Source: M3007 sp044224705 (GTDB lineage Bacteria > Bacteroidota > Bacteroidia > Chitinophagales > Saprospiraceae). Taken from it: a stretch of DNA of 32,726 bases. The notes under the pieces are model-generated. The model saw only the letters and a program-made list of their open reading frames with translations. It was not told the DNA's origin and did no database searches. The first letter of the stretch is position 1; each line of letters starts with the position of its first letter. The stretch is from assembly GCA_044224705.1 (NCBI GenBank), contig JBGAJY010000040.1:1-32726 (forward strand). Reading direction: 5' to 3'. A program made the translations under genes and the position numbers. This document shows, in pieces, positions 1-8,461 of this stretch.

Positions 1-665
1 ATAAATTAGACGTCAGGCTCTTTGTGGGCTCTGTTCAGGAATGGATCGATTCGGGCCGGTTGCGCGATGAAACCGGGGTGCATGCCAGCCGGAATCTATT
101 GCAGACCCCCGTGTTGCTCGATATTCTGGAAAAAAACAGGTTCGATTGCGCCATCGGCGGAGCAAGGCGAGACGAGGAAAAAGCCCGCGCTAAGGAGCGT
201 TTTTTTAGTCACCGCGATGAGTTTGGTCAATGGGACCCCAAAAACCAGCGCCCTGAGCTTTGGAATCTCTTCAACGGCCGGAAATCGCCGGGTGAACATT
301 TTCGGGTGTTCCCCATTTCCAACTGGACAGAACTGGATGTCTGGCAATACCTCGCAGCAGAACAAGTGCCTTTGCCCAGTCTGTATTTTGCCCACCAGCG
401 ACGGGTGTTCGACCGCGATGGCATGCTGCTGGCCGATAGTCCGTTTATTCCCAAAAAAACCGGGGAAGTGGCCAGGGAGGCCACCGTACGTTGCCGCACC
501 ATCGGCGACCTGACTTGTACCGGGCTTTGGCCTTCCAGGGCAGCCACTATCGAAGAGATCATTGCAGAAGTTGCAGCCAGCCGGCTTACCGAACGCGGCA
601 GCCGCGCCGACGACAAACGTTCGGAAACCGCAATGGAAGACCGCAAACGAACCGGATATTTTTAA
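1..665 (+). CDS. cysD: Sulfate adenylyltransferase subunit 2 (CysD), 5'-truncated by window
   Basis: Catalytic small subunit of ATP sulfurylase, which makes adenosine 5'-phosphosulfate (APS) from ATP and sulfate in the cytoplasm. The reading frame is open from position 3, so the N-terminal part lies outside the window. Visible family blocks, in order: GGARRDEEKARAKER, FSHRDEFGQWDPKNQRPEL, the RVFPISNWTELDVWQY block and a C-terminus ending KRTGYF, all as in E. coli CysD, a PAPS-reductase-like (PP-loop) fold. The stop is 21 nt before the cysN start, so the two subunits are co-expressed. Next to three sulfotransferase genes, its likely job here is supplying activated sulfate for polysaccharide sulfation, though a role in assimilation cannot be excluded. 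Family assignment is certain. Confidence 0.95.
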   Translation, partial: KLDVRLFVGSVQEWIDSGRLRDETGVHASRNLLQTPVLLDILEKNRFDCAIGGARRDEEKARAKERFFSHRDEFGQWDPKNQRPELWNLFNGRKSPGEHFRVFPISNWTELDVWQYLAAEQVPLPSLYFAHQRRVFDRDGMLLADSPFIPKKTGEVAREATVRCRTIGDLTCTGLWPSRAATIEEIIAEVAASRLTERGSRADDKRSETAMEDRKRTGYF

Positions 666-686
666 ACAGCCCATCCTTTTTTCAAA

Positions 687-1931
687 GTGGAATTGTTGAG
701 ATTTACAACTGCCGGATCCGTCGACGACGGCAAAAGCACCCTGATCGGCCGACTGTTGTTTGATTCGAAAAGCATTCTCGAAGATCAATATGAAGCGCTG
801 GAAATGAGCAGTTTGCGTCGTGGAGAAAATGGAGTGAACCTGGCCTTGCTGACCGATGGCCTGCGTGCCGAACGAGAGCAAGGCATCACCATCGACGTGG
901 CGTACCGTTACTTTTCAACCCCTCGCCGTAAATTCATCGTGGCCGACACGCCCGGGCATATTCAATACGTGCGCAACATGGTCACAGGCGCCAGCACGGC
1001 CAATGTGGCCCTGATTCTGGTGGATGCGCGCCATGGCGTGGTGGAACAAACGCGCCGCCATGCCATTATCGCCTCGCTGCTTCAGATCCCGCACCTGGTA
1101 CTTTGCATCAACAAAATGGATTTGGTAGGGCATTCTGAAAACGTTTTTCAGGAAATCCGGCAAGAATTCGAGGCCTTTGCGGCAAAACTCGACGTGCACG
1201 ACCTGTTTTTTATTCCCATCTCGGCCCTGAATGGCGACAACGTAGTGGACCGCTCGGCGGAAATGCCCTGGTACCAGGGCCCTACCCTGCTCTATTACCT
1301 TGAAAATGTGCACATTGCAAGCGACCACAACCTGATCGACGCGCGATTCCCGGTACAATATGTCTTGCGCCCCCAAACAGCGGAATACCATGATTATCGG
1401 GGCTACGCAGGTCGAGTGGCCGGTGGAATTTTCAAACCCGGCGATGAAGTACTGCTGCTGCCCAGCGGGTTTACCACAAAAATTGAGCGGATCGATAGCT
1501 TCGACGGGCCGGTGAGCGAAGCATTTCCGCCCATGTCGGTCACGCTTTTACTGGATGGCGACCACGACCTCGGCAGGGGCGACATGATTGTCCGGCCCAA
1601 CAACCAACCCCGGGTGACACAGGATATTGAAGTAACCCTCTGCTGGTTCGACAATCGCCAGGCCCTCCAGCCTGGCGGGAAATACCTGTTGCGGCACACC
1701 ACACGGGAGGTGCGGGCTATGGTTAAAGAAGTGCGCTACAAGCTGGATGTCAACACCTTACATCGAAATCTGGAAGACACGACCCTGGCGATGAACGACA
1801 TCGGACGGGTGGTGCTCCGAACTACGCAGCCTTTATTTGTGGATGAATACCGCCAAAACCGTATCACGGGTAGCCTCATCCTCATCGACGAACTCACCCA
1901 TAACACTGTGGCGGCAGGCATGATTTTGTGA
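687..1931 (+). CDS. cysN: Sulfate adenylyltransferase subunit 1, GTPase subunit (CysN)
   Basis: Regulatory GTPase subunit of ATP sulfurylase; GTP hydrolysis drives APS formation by CysD. At 414 residues it is a translation-factor-type GTPase: G1 AGSVDDGKST near residues 9-18, G3 DTPGH near 87, G4 NKMD near 142, followed by the elongation-factor-like beta-barrel domains. E. coli CysN is about 475 residues; the compact length is, to my knowledge, usual in Bacteroidota. There is no C-terminal APS kinase (CysC) domain, so PAPS synthesis needs a separate kinase, perhaps just upstream of the window. GTG at 687 is chosen because MELLRFTTAGSVDDGK is the expected N-terminus. A 27-nt gap leads to the first sulfotransferase. 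Confidence 0.95.
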   Translation: MELLRFTTAGSVDDGKSTLIGRLLFDSKSILEDQYEALEMSSLRRGENGVNLALLTDGLRAEREQGITIDVAYRYFSTPRRKFIVADTPGHIQYVRNMVTGASTANVALILVDARHGVVEQTRRHAIIASLLQIPHLVLCINKMDLVGHSENVFQEIRQEFEAFAAKLDVHDLFFIPISALNGDNVVDRSAEMPWYQGPTLLYYLENVHIASDHNLIDARFPVQYVLRPQTAEYHDYRGYAGRVAGGIFKPGDEVLLLPSGFTTKIERIDSFDGPVSEAFPPMSVTLLLDGDHDLGRGDMIVRPNNQPRVTQDIEVTLCWFDNRQALQPGGKYLLRHTTREVRAMVKEVRYKLDVNTLHRNLEDTTLAMNDIGRVVLRTTQPLFVDEYRQNRITGSLILIDELTHNTVAAGMIL

Positions 1932-1958
1932 TGCAAAAGGGTTCAAAATCGGGTTGTC

Positions 1959-2813
1959 ATGGCAGATTGTCGGATTGATGCAGCAATCATCGGTGTGCAG
2001 AAAGCAGGTACCACTTCGCTGCTGCGCTGGCTGGGGCAACATCCGGCCATTCTGGCGCAACGGAGCATGGAATTTACCTATTTCATTGATCGTGAACGGT
2101 TTGAAGAGATTTCTTTTCAAAAAGCATTTGCAAAAGGCTTTCCCAGGCAGGTTCTTTCTGAAACCACCACTTTGCTGAAACACGTCGGCTTGTTTGAAAA
2201 TGAGCCTGCGCTGCGGCTTTTGAAACAACACAATCCGGCAGTAAAACTCATCGTCGTGTTGCGCGAGCCTGCCGACCGGGCCTGGTCGGCTTTCTGGTAT
2301 GCACAAAGCCGCGGCATCGAGCCGGAAAGTGAATTTAAACGCGCTGCTTTCGAACGGCCGGCCGACCATTTTTCCAGCCCTTTTTTACAGCGCAGCACCG
2401 ACTATGTCGGACGAGGTTTTTATTCGGAGCGCCTGAATCTTCTGGAAAAAATATTTCCAGCCCAACAGATTTGTATTATTTCCTTTGAATCGCTGCGTTC
2501 CGACCCGCAAGGCGTTTGCAATGTCTTGTTTCGTTTTTTAGGATTGCCGCCTCACGCGGTTGCAGTACAGCACATGAACAAAACAGGTTTGCCGCGTTAT
2601 CGTTGGCTGCCGCGCCTTGTGTTTTTTTTCAAACCCTTGATCCGTTATGTGCCTGATGCGTGGCGAAAACCCTTGAAAAAAAGTGTCAGGAAACTTAACC
2701 AATCGGGCCAGTCGATACCCGAAATGTCAGAGGACGTGCGCGTGCGGCTGAACGACATTTACCGGGAATCCAAACAATCGCTTTTTGAGCAGTATGGCAT
2801 CGATTATCGCTGA
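1959..2813 (+). CDS. Sulfotransferase (first of tandem pair)
   Basis: PAPS-dependent sulfotransferase of 284 residues, likely sulfating a sugar hydroxyl of the polysaccharide. The 5'-phosphosulfate loop is GVQKAGTTSLLRWL near residues 12-25. The 3'-phosphate site is IVVLREPADRAWSAFWY near residues 93-109, with the conserved Arg and Ser. The protein matches the Sulfotransfer_1/3 heparan-sulfotransferase-like fold in order and spacing. No signal peptide or membrane segment is visible, so action is probably cytoplasmic, on the lipid-linked repeat unit. It overlaps the next sulfotransferase by 20 nt in another frame, implying translational coupling. Acceptor and regiospecificity cannot be read from sequence. 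Confidence 0.88.
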   Translation: MADCRIDAAIIGVQKAGTTSLLRWLGQHPAILAQRSMEFTYFIDRERFEEISFQKAFAKGFPRQVLSETTTLLKHVGLFENEPALRLLKQHNPAVKLIVVLREPADRAWSAFWYAQSRGIEPESEFKRAAFERPADHFSSPFLQRSTDYVGRGFYSERLNLLEKIFPAQQICIISFESLRSDPQGVCNVLFRFLGLPPHAVAVQHMNKTGLPRYRWLPRLVFFFKPLIRYVPDAWRKPLKKSVRKLNQSGQSIPEMSEDVRVRLNDIYRESKQSLFEQYGIDYR

Positions 2814-3750
2814 AAATCAACAGACTGGGCCAGGAACAACCCAGGGATTACTGCCCAATGCAGTCATCGCCGGCGCGCCTAAAAGTGGTACTTCGTCGGT
2901 ATTTTACTGGCTGCGGCAGCATCCGGAAGTGTTGGGTTCGACCAAAAAAGAAACACAATTTCTGATGGACCGGAGCTCGTCCACTTTCCGGCACGGGCTG
3001 AATTATTACGACCACGGTCTGAATGCATATGCCCGTCATTTTGACCGGGAATCGAGGCTTGCCGCGCCTAAAATTATCCTGGAAGCCACGCCCGGCTACC
3101 TTTATCAGGCCACTGCCCTGCGCGTTTTCGCGGAAGAATTGCAGGATACACAATTGATTTTCATTCTTCGCGAACCCGCGCGCCGGCTGTTGTCGGTGTA
3201 CCATTATTTTTCCCAAAACCAACGCGAACTCGACAGGAAACTTACTTTTCAGGAGTTCATCGAAGAGGTTCGTCAGGGTGGCGGAACATTGGCGCACAAT
3301 GAATATTTGCGCGATGCGATCCGGCACGGGGAATACATCCGATACCTGCGGGAATGGGCCGACCGTTGCGGCCGGGGTCGATTGACGGTTTTGTTGTTTG
3401 AAGATCTGGAACGGGATCCGGAACAATTCATGCAGACACTTTGCCGCCAAATCGGGATCGATCCGGGCTTTTTCAACGCTGAATTTCCTTTTGTGAAAGA
3501 GAACTATTCTTACCGGGTGCACTGGCAAGGACTGCATTCCTGGGTGGTCAAAATGCGCCACCTCGTCCCGGCCGGCCAGCTCAGGAAATGGATCAAAACC
3601 TGGTACCACAGGCTGAATACCGATAAAGGCAAAGCAACGGCGCCGCAAATAACCGAGACGGATATTTTATTGAAAATGAAGGAGTTTTATCGGCCAGCCA
3701 ACCGGGAACTGGCTGAATGTTTCGATCTCGATTTGCAGGCATGGCAGTGA
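2794..3750 (+). CDS. Sulfotransferase (second of tandem pair)
   Basis: PAPS-dependent sulfotransferase, about 318 residues. The PAPS loop is GAPKSGTSSVFYWL near residues 26-39 and the 3'-phosphate site is IFILREPARRLLSVYHY near residues 124-140. It has the same layout as the gene before it (loop followed by a QHPE-type segment) but is clearly diverged, so this looks like an old duplication with separated specificity. ATG 2794 is preferred over the in-frame TTG at 2785. The start lies inside the previous gene and the end overlaps the next glycosyltransferase start (3741) by 10 nt, so all three are probably translated from one message. No export signal is seen. Confidence 0.87.
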   Translation: MASIIAENQQTGPGTTQGLLPNAVIAGAPKSGTSSVFYWLRQHPEVLGSTKKETQFLMDRSSSTFRHGLNYYDHGLNAYARHFDRESRLAAPKIILEATPGYLYQATALRVFAEELQDTQLIFILREPARRLLSVYHYFSQNQRELDRKLTFQEFIEEVRQGGGTLAHNEYLRDAIRHGEYIRYLREWADRCGRGRLTVLLFEDLERDPEQFMQTLCRQIGIDPGFFNAEFPFVKENYSYRVHWQGLHSWVVKMRHLVPAGQLRKWIKTWYHRLNTDKGKATAPQITETDILLKMKEFYRPANRELAECFDLDLQAWQ

Positions 3751-4964
3751 AATTGAAAAAGCGGAGGCCTTGCCGTATCCTGTTCCACAATTCCTATCCG
3801 GGCCTTCACGGCTCGCAAAAAATAGCGCTTCAGTTGCTCGAAGGATTACCCCAAGGGGAATATGAAGCCTGGGCCGGCGCTCCATTCGAAACAGATTTTT
3901 TGTCGGCCAACGCCTTGCCTGAATCGCGGCGAATTGATTTTCACCTGCCCGAAGCTTTCCGGAGTTTTCGGGGCGAGTTGATGCGTCGCAGCCCATGGCT
4001 ATTGTTCTGGCAGGTACTGACGTTGCTGCTGCCGTTTTGGTGGCGCGCATGGCAGCAATTGCGGCGCCACGAAATCGATCTGGTGTATGCGTCCAACGAG
4101 CGTTGTTTGTTCTTTATCGGGGTGCCAGCCTGCCTGGCCGGGCTTCCGGTGTTGTGGCATATTCAATCGGGTTTTCGCAAAGGCAAACCGTGGATGCACC
4201 GTTTGGCCAGCCGGCTGGCGACAAGGGCTGTGGCGGTGTCGAATGCCGTGCGGGATGATGCCCGGGCATTTGTCCGGGGCGCAATATGGCGCCGGATGGA
4301 AGTGATTTACAATGGATTGCCCGACGTTGTTCCTTCTTCCCTCTCTCAAAAAACCCGTAATGCCTCCACGATAAAATTGATTTTCGCCGGGGCGCTGACG
4401 CCTGAAAAGGGATTGCACGTGCTGCTTCGGGCCTTGGCCGAATTGCCGGAAGAATGGCGACAAAATTTAACGCTGAATGTCGTGGGCGCCTTTCAGGACG
4501 ACTGGTATCAAGTCCCGACTGAAGAAATGGCTGCTGCATTGCCCGTTAAATTTCTCGGATACCGGACGGATGTGCCCGAATTACTGGCCGCTTCGGATGC
4601 GCTTGTTGTGCCCTCTATTGAACGGGAGGTTTTTCGTTTGCCCGATGACAGCTTGCGGACGGTCCTATGGAAAGAAGGCTTCAACCTGGCCGCTCTGGAG
4701 GGCATGAGAGCCGGCATTCCGGTGTTGGCGGCGTCGAGTTACGGGCTGCGTGAAGTGGTCACCGAAGGGAAAACCGGGCTACTGTTCGAGCCGGGCGACT
4801 CGGCTGATTTGCGAAAAAAAATACTTCAACTGGTTGGAGACGAAACATACAGAATTCAATTGGGGCAGCAGGGGCGGCAGCGATTTCTGCAATATTTTTC
4901 AATGGAGCAAATGTGCGGTCAGTTTCATCGGGTGTTTCAAAACATGAGCTTGGGTCGTGGGTAA
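3741..4964 (+). CDS. Glycosyltransferase family 4
   Basis: GT-B fold retaining glycosyltransferase of about 407 residues, likely adding a sugar to the lipid-linked repeat unit on the cytoplasmic face. The N-terminal domain begins RILFHNSYPGLHGSQK. The C-terminal nucleotide-sugar domain has the GALTPEKGLHVLLRAL segment, then NLAALEGMRAGIPVLA with the EX7E-type glutamate, and GKTGLLFEPGD, all GT4 hallmarks. ATG at 3741 (MAVKLKKR) is preferred; an in-frame ATG at 3717 would add eight residues overlapping the sulfotransferase further. The stop at 4964 overlaps the flippase GTG start at 4957. Donor and acceptor sugars are not predictable. Confidence 0.88.
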   Translation: MAVKLKKRRPCRILFHNSYPGLHGSQKIALQLLEGLPQGEYEAWAGAPFETDFLSANALPESRRIDFHLPEAFRSFRGELMRRSPWLLFWQVLTLLLPFWWRAWQQLRRHEIDLVYASNERCLFFIGVPACLAGLPVLWHIQSGFRKGKPWMHRLASRLATRAVAVSNAVRDDARAFVRGAIWRRMEVIYNGLPDVVPSSLSQKTRNASTIKLIFAGALTPEKGLHVLLRALAELPEEWRQNLTLNVVGAFQDDWYQVPTEEMAAALPVKFLGYRTDVPELLAASDALVVPSIEREVFRLPDDSLRTVLWKEGFNLAALEGMRAGIPVLAASSYGLREVVTEGKTGLLFEPGDSADLRKKILQLVGDETYRIQLGQQGRQRFLQYFSMEQMCGQFHRVFQNMSLGRG

Positions 4965-6270
4965 GAGCCATTTTTTAAAAAAACTGAACGCATCCGGGCT
5001 AAACTCGGAACTGGCCAGGAACAGCGCTCAGACCTTCGGAATCCGGGTACTGGGCATTGCGTTGGCGTATGTTTTCAGTCTGGCCGTGACCAATTGGCTC
5101 GGTCCGGCCGCTTTCGGCGATTACACGTTTTTGGTCTTGATTGTCAACGTGTTATCTATTGGCGCCGCGTTGGGACTGGACGCTTTGGTCGTTCGTTTTG
5201 CTTCGGGCAGGGCTGCGCTGGAAGACTGGGCAGGACTCAAAAACTTCAATCGGCAAGCTACCCGATGGCAAATAGCGGCGGCTTGCCTTGCCGCAATGGC
5301 TTTGTGGTGGGCGTTTTCGCTGGGCTGGATAACGAGGATCGGCAGTGCGTTTGTTTTCAGCGTGGCGGCTTTGTGCATCTTGCCGCAAACCTTGTTAAAA
5401 TACCGTTCGCAGGCTTTCAAAGCGCTTCGGCACATCCGATACTACGCTGTTTTCAACTACCTGGCCACGCCCTTGCTGGCGTTGTTTTTTTTGGGCTTGT
5501 TTTGGAAAATACAGCAGGAAAAAGCACCCGGGCTGGCCCATCTGGCGGCCGTCTGGACCGCTGCGACGGCCGCTTATTTTTTATGGAAAAAAACGTTGGG
5601 CCAGCTGCCTGAAAACGGCCTGCCACCCGCGGTAACAGAAAGAGCCACCGGCCTGCTCCGGCAATCCTGGCCGTTCCTGCTCACAGGCTCCGTCATGTTT
5701 CTCAACAACTGGGCCGATCAACTGGTGCTGAAAACCATGCGCGGGAGTTACGAACTGGGCATCTACGCAGCCGGCAGCAGGGTGGTTAGCCTGGTGACTA
5801 TTCCGCTCATGGCCGTCAATTCGATCGTGGCGCCCCGGCTGGCGCGTTTGTGGGCACAGGAAGACCTTGCAGGACTTCGTCAGGCGGCACAGCAAGCCAC
5901 CCGACTGATCTTTTGGACTTCCGCGCCTATCTTCCTGATCATACTGGTTTTTGCCGAATTTTTAATGCAGCTCTTTGGTGATGAGTTTGCCGGCGGCGCC
6001 ATGGCCATGCGGATTCTCGTGCTCGGCCAGTGCTTCAATGTGTTGGTGGGGCCCACCGGCGCCGTGTTAAACATGACGCGATACGAACGGCTGATGAACC
6101 GACTGGCCGTTGCAAGTCTGATGGTAAATGTCGCCGTGAGTATGTTACTGTCGCCGCAGTTTGGCGCTGCCGGAGCGGCCTGCGGCAGCGCACTGGGTTT
6201 GGCGGTTTTGAACAGTTCAGCCTGGTGGTCGGTGCGCCGGCGACTGGGTTTTTCCACGATAAAAATTTGA
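4957..6270 (+). CDS. Polysaccharide flippase, Wzx/MATE-like
   Basis: Integral membrane protein of 437 residues with roughly twelve hydrophobic segments spread along its length, typical of the MOP superfamily (Wzx / polysaccharide biosynthesis protein). It starts with a short basic N-terminus, then LARNSAQTFGIRVLGIAL, matching the family entry segment. A central block around FLNNWADQLVLKTM and YAAGSRVV is characteristic of Wzx-like proteins. Expected role: moving the undecaprenyl-linked oligosaccharide across the inner membrane. GTG start at 4957 overlaps the preceding gene by 8 nt; the stop overlaps the TTG start of the polymerase, so the transporter and polymerase are coupled. A lipid II flippase role is unlikely given the context. 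Confidence 0.88.
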   Translation: MGKSHFLKKLNASGLNSELARNSAQTFGIRVLGIALAYVFSLAVTNWLGPAAFGDYTFLVLIVNVLSIGAALGLDALVVRFASGRAALEDWAGLKNFNRQATRWQIAAACLAAMALWWAFSLGWITRIGSAFVFSVAALCILPQTLLKYRSQAFKALRHIRYYAVFNYLATPLLALFFLGLFWKIQQEKAPGLAHLAAVWTAATAAYFLWKKTLGQLPENGLPPAVTERATGLLRQSWPFLLTGSVMFLNNWADQLVLKTMRGSYELGIYAAGSRVVSLVTIPLMAVNSIVAPRLARLWAQEDLAGLRQAAQQATRLIFWTSAPIFLIILVFAEFLMQLFGDEFAGGAMAMRILVLGQCFNVLVGPTGAVLNMTRYERLMNRLAVASLMVNVAVSMLLSPQFGAAGAACGSALGLAVLNSSAWWSVRRRLGFSTIKI

Positions 6271-7493
6271 ATACTGCGGACCGACTTCGGATCAGCGCGC
6301 TCACGCTGTATTGCTGGTGCCTGTTTTTTCTGCCTTACACGCAGCTGGGTGTGCCGTTGGGCATTTTCAAATTCATTTTGTCCGACTTTTTTTTGCTCGC
6401 GGCCTGTGCGGTGCTGCTGATCTGCCGGCTTAAGGAAGGTGACTGGCGGCTGCCCGAGCGTTTTACGCCGGTTTTGATCACGTTTTTGCTGCTGTTCGGG
6501 GTGTTGCTCGGCTCTGGATTTGTGGCCGTGGATCAATTCAGGTTTTTTGCTTCGCTGTTGCCCTGGCTGTATATCGCCATGTTCCTTTTACTGTCCGGGC
6601 TGCTGTACCAGAGGCACCAGGAGCGGTTTATTAAGCAGGTGTTCTGGTATTCCATGGTCTCGTTGAGCATTTCGACCGTGCCGTTGTACCTGAATTTTTT
6701 GGCCGGAATCAGCTTCCCGGGCATGTTCGACTGGATTCGCTACACCTTCATGACCGGCAACCCCAACCAGTACGCAGCCTATCTGCTCACGACCACTTTT
6801 GCCGCTCTCGTCGTGATCGAGCGATTCTTTCCGAGGCGGCGCTGGTGGGCCTACGCTTTGCTGGCACTGGTGACGTTGCCGGCTTTCGGCACGGGCTCGC
6901 AGACGGCTTTCGTGGTGATGATCGCCCTGATTGTCAATTATTTCTTTTACCGCTTCTTGTTTTTGCGCTGGTGGAAAAAAGCGTTGATTCTGGTTCCTTC
7001 CGTGATGTTGGTTGGCTACCTGGCCTTGAATTATCGGCAAATTTTGCTTTCGCTGGAACACATCGGCGGGGTGCGGAGAGCGGCAAAAATCGTGAGTCTG
7101 ATCGTGGAAGGTGATCCGGGCGAGTCGGAAAGCAACATCGACGTGCGCGTGTCCCAATTGGAAGATGCGGCGGAAATATTCCCCGAGCACCCCATACTCG
7201 GCGTTGGACTGGCCAATTTTAAAGCTTACCACAAACGCCACGAACTGCACAACACCTTCGGAGCCGTGTTGATCGAAGCTGGCTTGATCGGTTTTTTGGC
7301 GCTGATGCTGTTTTTCGGGGCGTTTTTCTGGCAGATCGTGTCCATCGGCGTATCCTGGCAATTGCGGCTTTTTGTGCTGGGCAATTACCTCTTGTTTATG
7401 GTGATGAATCTCACTCACCTCTATTTGCGGGAGCGCTGGTCCTGGGTCTTTATTTTACTCACTTTGTTCGCCTTGATTTATAAAAAACGGTGA
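6267..7493 (+). CDS. O-antigen polymerase / ligase-like membrane protein (Wzy/WaaL family)
   Basis: About 408 residues with many transmembrane segments and a Wzy_C-type signature: HPILGVGLANF followed by HNTFGAVLIEAGLIG near residues 310-350. Such proteins polymerise lipid-linked repeats or ligate polysaccharide to an acceptor at the periplasmic face. The same frame stays open upstream to 6030, but that part runs inside the flippase gene and is arginine-rich and not membrane-like. I therefore choose TTG at 6267, which overlaps the flippase stop as TTGA, a coupling junction also seen as GTGA and ATGA elsewhere in this operon. Polymerase is favoured over ligase because this operon shows no other Wzy, but that is inference. 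Confidence 0.85.
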   Translation: MNTADRLRISALTLYCWCLFFLPYTQLGVPLGIFKFILSDFFLLAACAVLLICRLKEGDWRLPERFTPVLITFLLLFGVLLGSGFVAVDQFRFFASLLPWLYIAMFLLLSGLLYQRHQERFIKQVFWYSMVSLSISTVPLYLNFLAGISFPGMFDWIRYTFMTGNPNQYAAYLLTTTFAALVVIERFFPRRRWWAYALLALVTLPAFGTGSQTAFVVMIALIVNYFFYRFLFLRWWKKALILVPSVMLVGYLALNYRQILLSLEHIGGVRRAAKIVSLIVEGDPGESESNIDVRVSQLEDAAEIFPEHPILGVGLANFKAYHKRHELHNTFGAVLIEAGLIGFLALMLFFGAFFWQIVSIGVSWQLRLFVLGNYLLFMVMNLTHLYLRERWSWVFILLTLFALIYKKR

Positions 7494-8461
7494 ATCAACG
7501 GTTTAACAGCGGGTTATTCGTCATTGGCGTGCGGAAATGCGGCACGACGACGGTTTTCGATTTTTTAAAAAATACGGACCAGTTTCGGGCTTGCCGCATC
7601 AAAGAGCCGCAATTCTTCTGCCTGCCCGATCATTTGATCGAACGCCATTCGGACTGGTACGCCGGGCTATTTCCTGCTACCCGCATCGGACAACCCATCC
7701 TGGACGGTTCAACACTGTATGCCCAGGAGCCGCATTTCAGGCAGCGGATTGGTCGCTACGTCAACGATGCGCGGTTTGTGCTGTGCCTTCGCGACCCGGC
7801 CCGCCGTATGTTTTCAGCATACTGGCACCAGCGCGCCAAACCCGGAGGCATTGAAAAGAGATCTTTTGACGAGATACTGGAAAGGCTTGAAAATACCCCG
7901 GAAGCCGATCTTTTTGCAGCCGAACAACAAGTCCTGGAAGCTGCACAGTCGGCCGGAAAGATCGACGACCGCGATCTGGGTCCCGACTACCACCGCCGCC
8001 ATTTCGGTTCGCCTTTTGATTCGGACGGGCTGGATAAATGGATGTTTTTTCGCTACGCAGGCGAATCCTTGTACAGCCGGCACTGGGCGGATTGGGCGCT
8101 GGGCCACGATACCCATCTGGTGTTTTTTGAACAACTGCTGCAACAGCCGACCATCATTTTAGAAGGTATTGTGCAGTTCGCCGGATTGCCGGCAGTCACA
8201 CCGCTCCGCATGCCGCCCAACCGCAACAAAACCTTCGACGCCGGCCGGAGCCCCTGGCTTGGCCAACTGGCCCGCTGGAGGCTGCTGGATCGCATAAAAC
8301 GCTGCATGCCCGATCATTTGAAATTTATATTGAAAGAAAAATGGCTACCTGAAACCGAAAAAATGACCCCGCTTCAATACCGCCAGGCCCGACGCCTGCT
8401 GGAAACTGAGTATGCGTTCTGGTTTGAAAAATATCCGTTTCTGGAGCAATGGTGGAAGTAA
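7490..8461 (+). CDS. Sulfotransferase (third in operon)
   Basis: PAPS-dependent sulfotransferase of 323 residues. The PAPS loop is GVRKCGTTTVFDFL near residues 13-26 and the 3'-phosphate site is VLCLRDPARRMFSAYWH near residues 96-112. Its middle (residues about 120-190) carries an acidic insertion containing FDEILERLENTPEADLF that differs from the two earlier copies, suggesting another acceptor or position. GTG start overlaps the polymerase stop as GTGA, and its 3' end overlaps the next glycosyltransferase by 13 nt. Its place after the polymerase rather than beside the other two suggests separate recruitment. No signal peptide is visible. Confidence 0.87.
   Translation: MNQRFNSGLFVIGVRKCGTTTVFDFLKNTDQFRACRIKEPQFFCLPDHLIERHSDWYAGLFPATRIGQPILDGSTLYAQEPHFRQRIGRYVNDARFVLCLRDPARRMFSAYWHQRAKPGGIEKRSFDEILERLENTPEADLFAAEQQVLEAAQSAGKIDDRDLGPDYHRRHFGSPFDSDGLDKWMFFRYAGESLYSRHWADWALGHDTHLVFFEQLLQQPTIILEGIVQFAGLPAVTPLRMPPNRNKTFDAGRSPWLGQLARWRLLDRIKRCMPDHLKFILKEKWLPETEKMTPLQYRQARRLLETEYAFWFEKYPFLEQWWK

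Noticed and set aside
96..881. - strand ORF (261 aa) across cysD/cysN
   Set aside because: Spans two certain + strand genes and lacks any family motif.
6030..6266. N-terminal extension of the polymerase gene
   Set aside because: Lies in another frame inside the flippase gene and is Arg-rich, unlike a membrane protein start.
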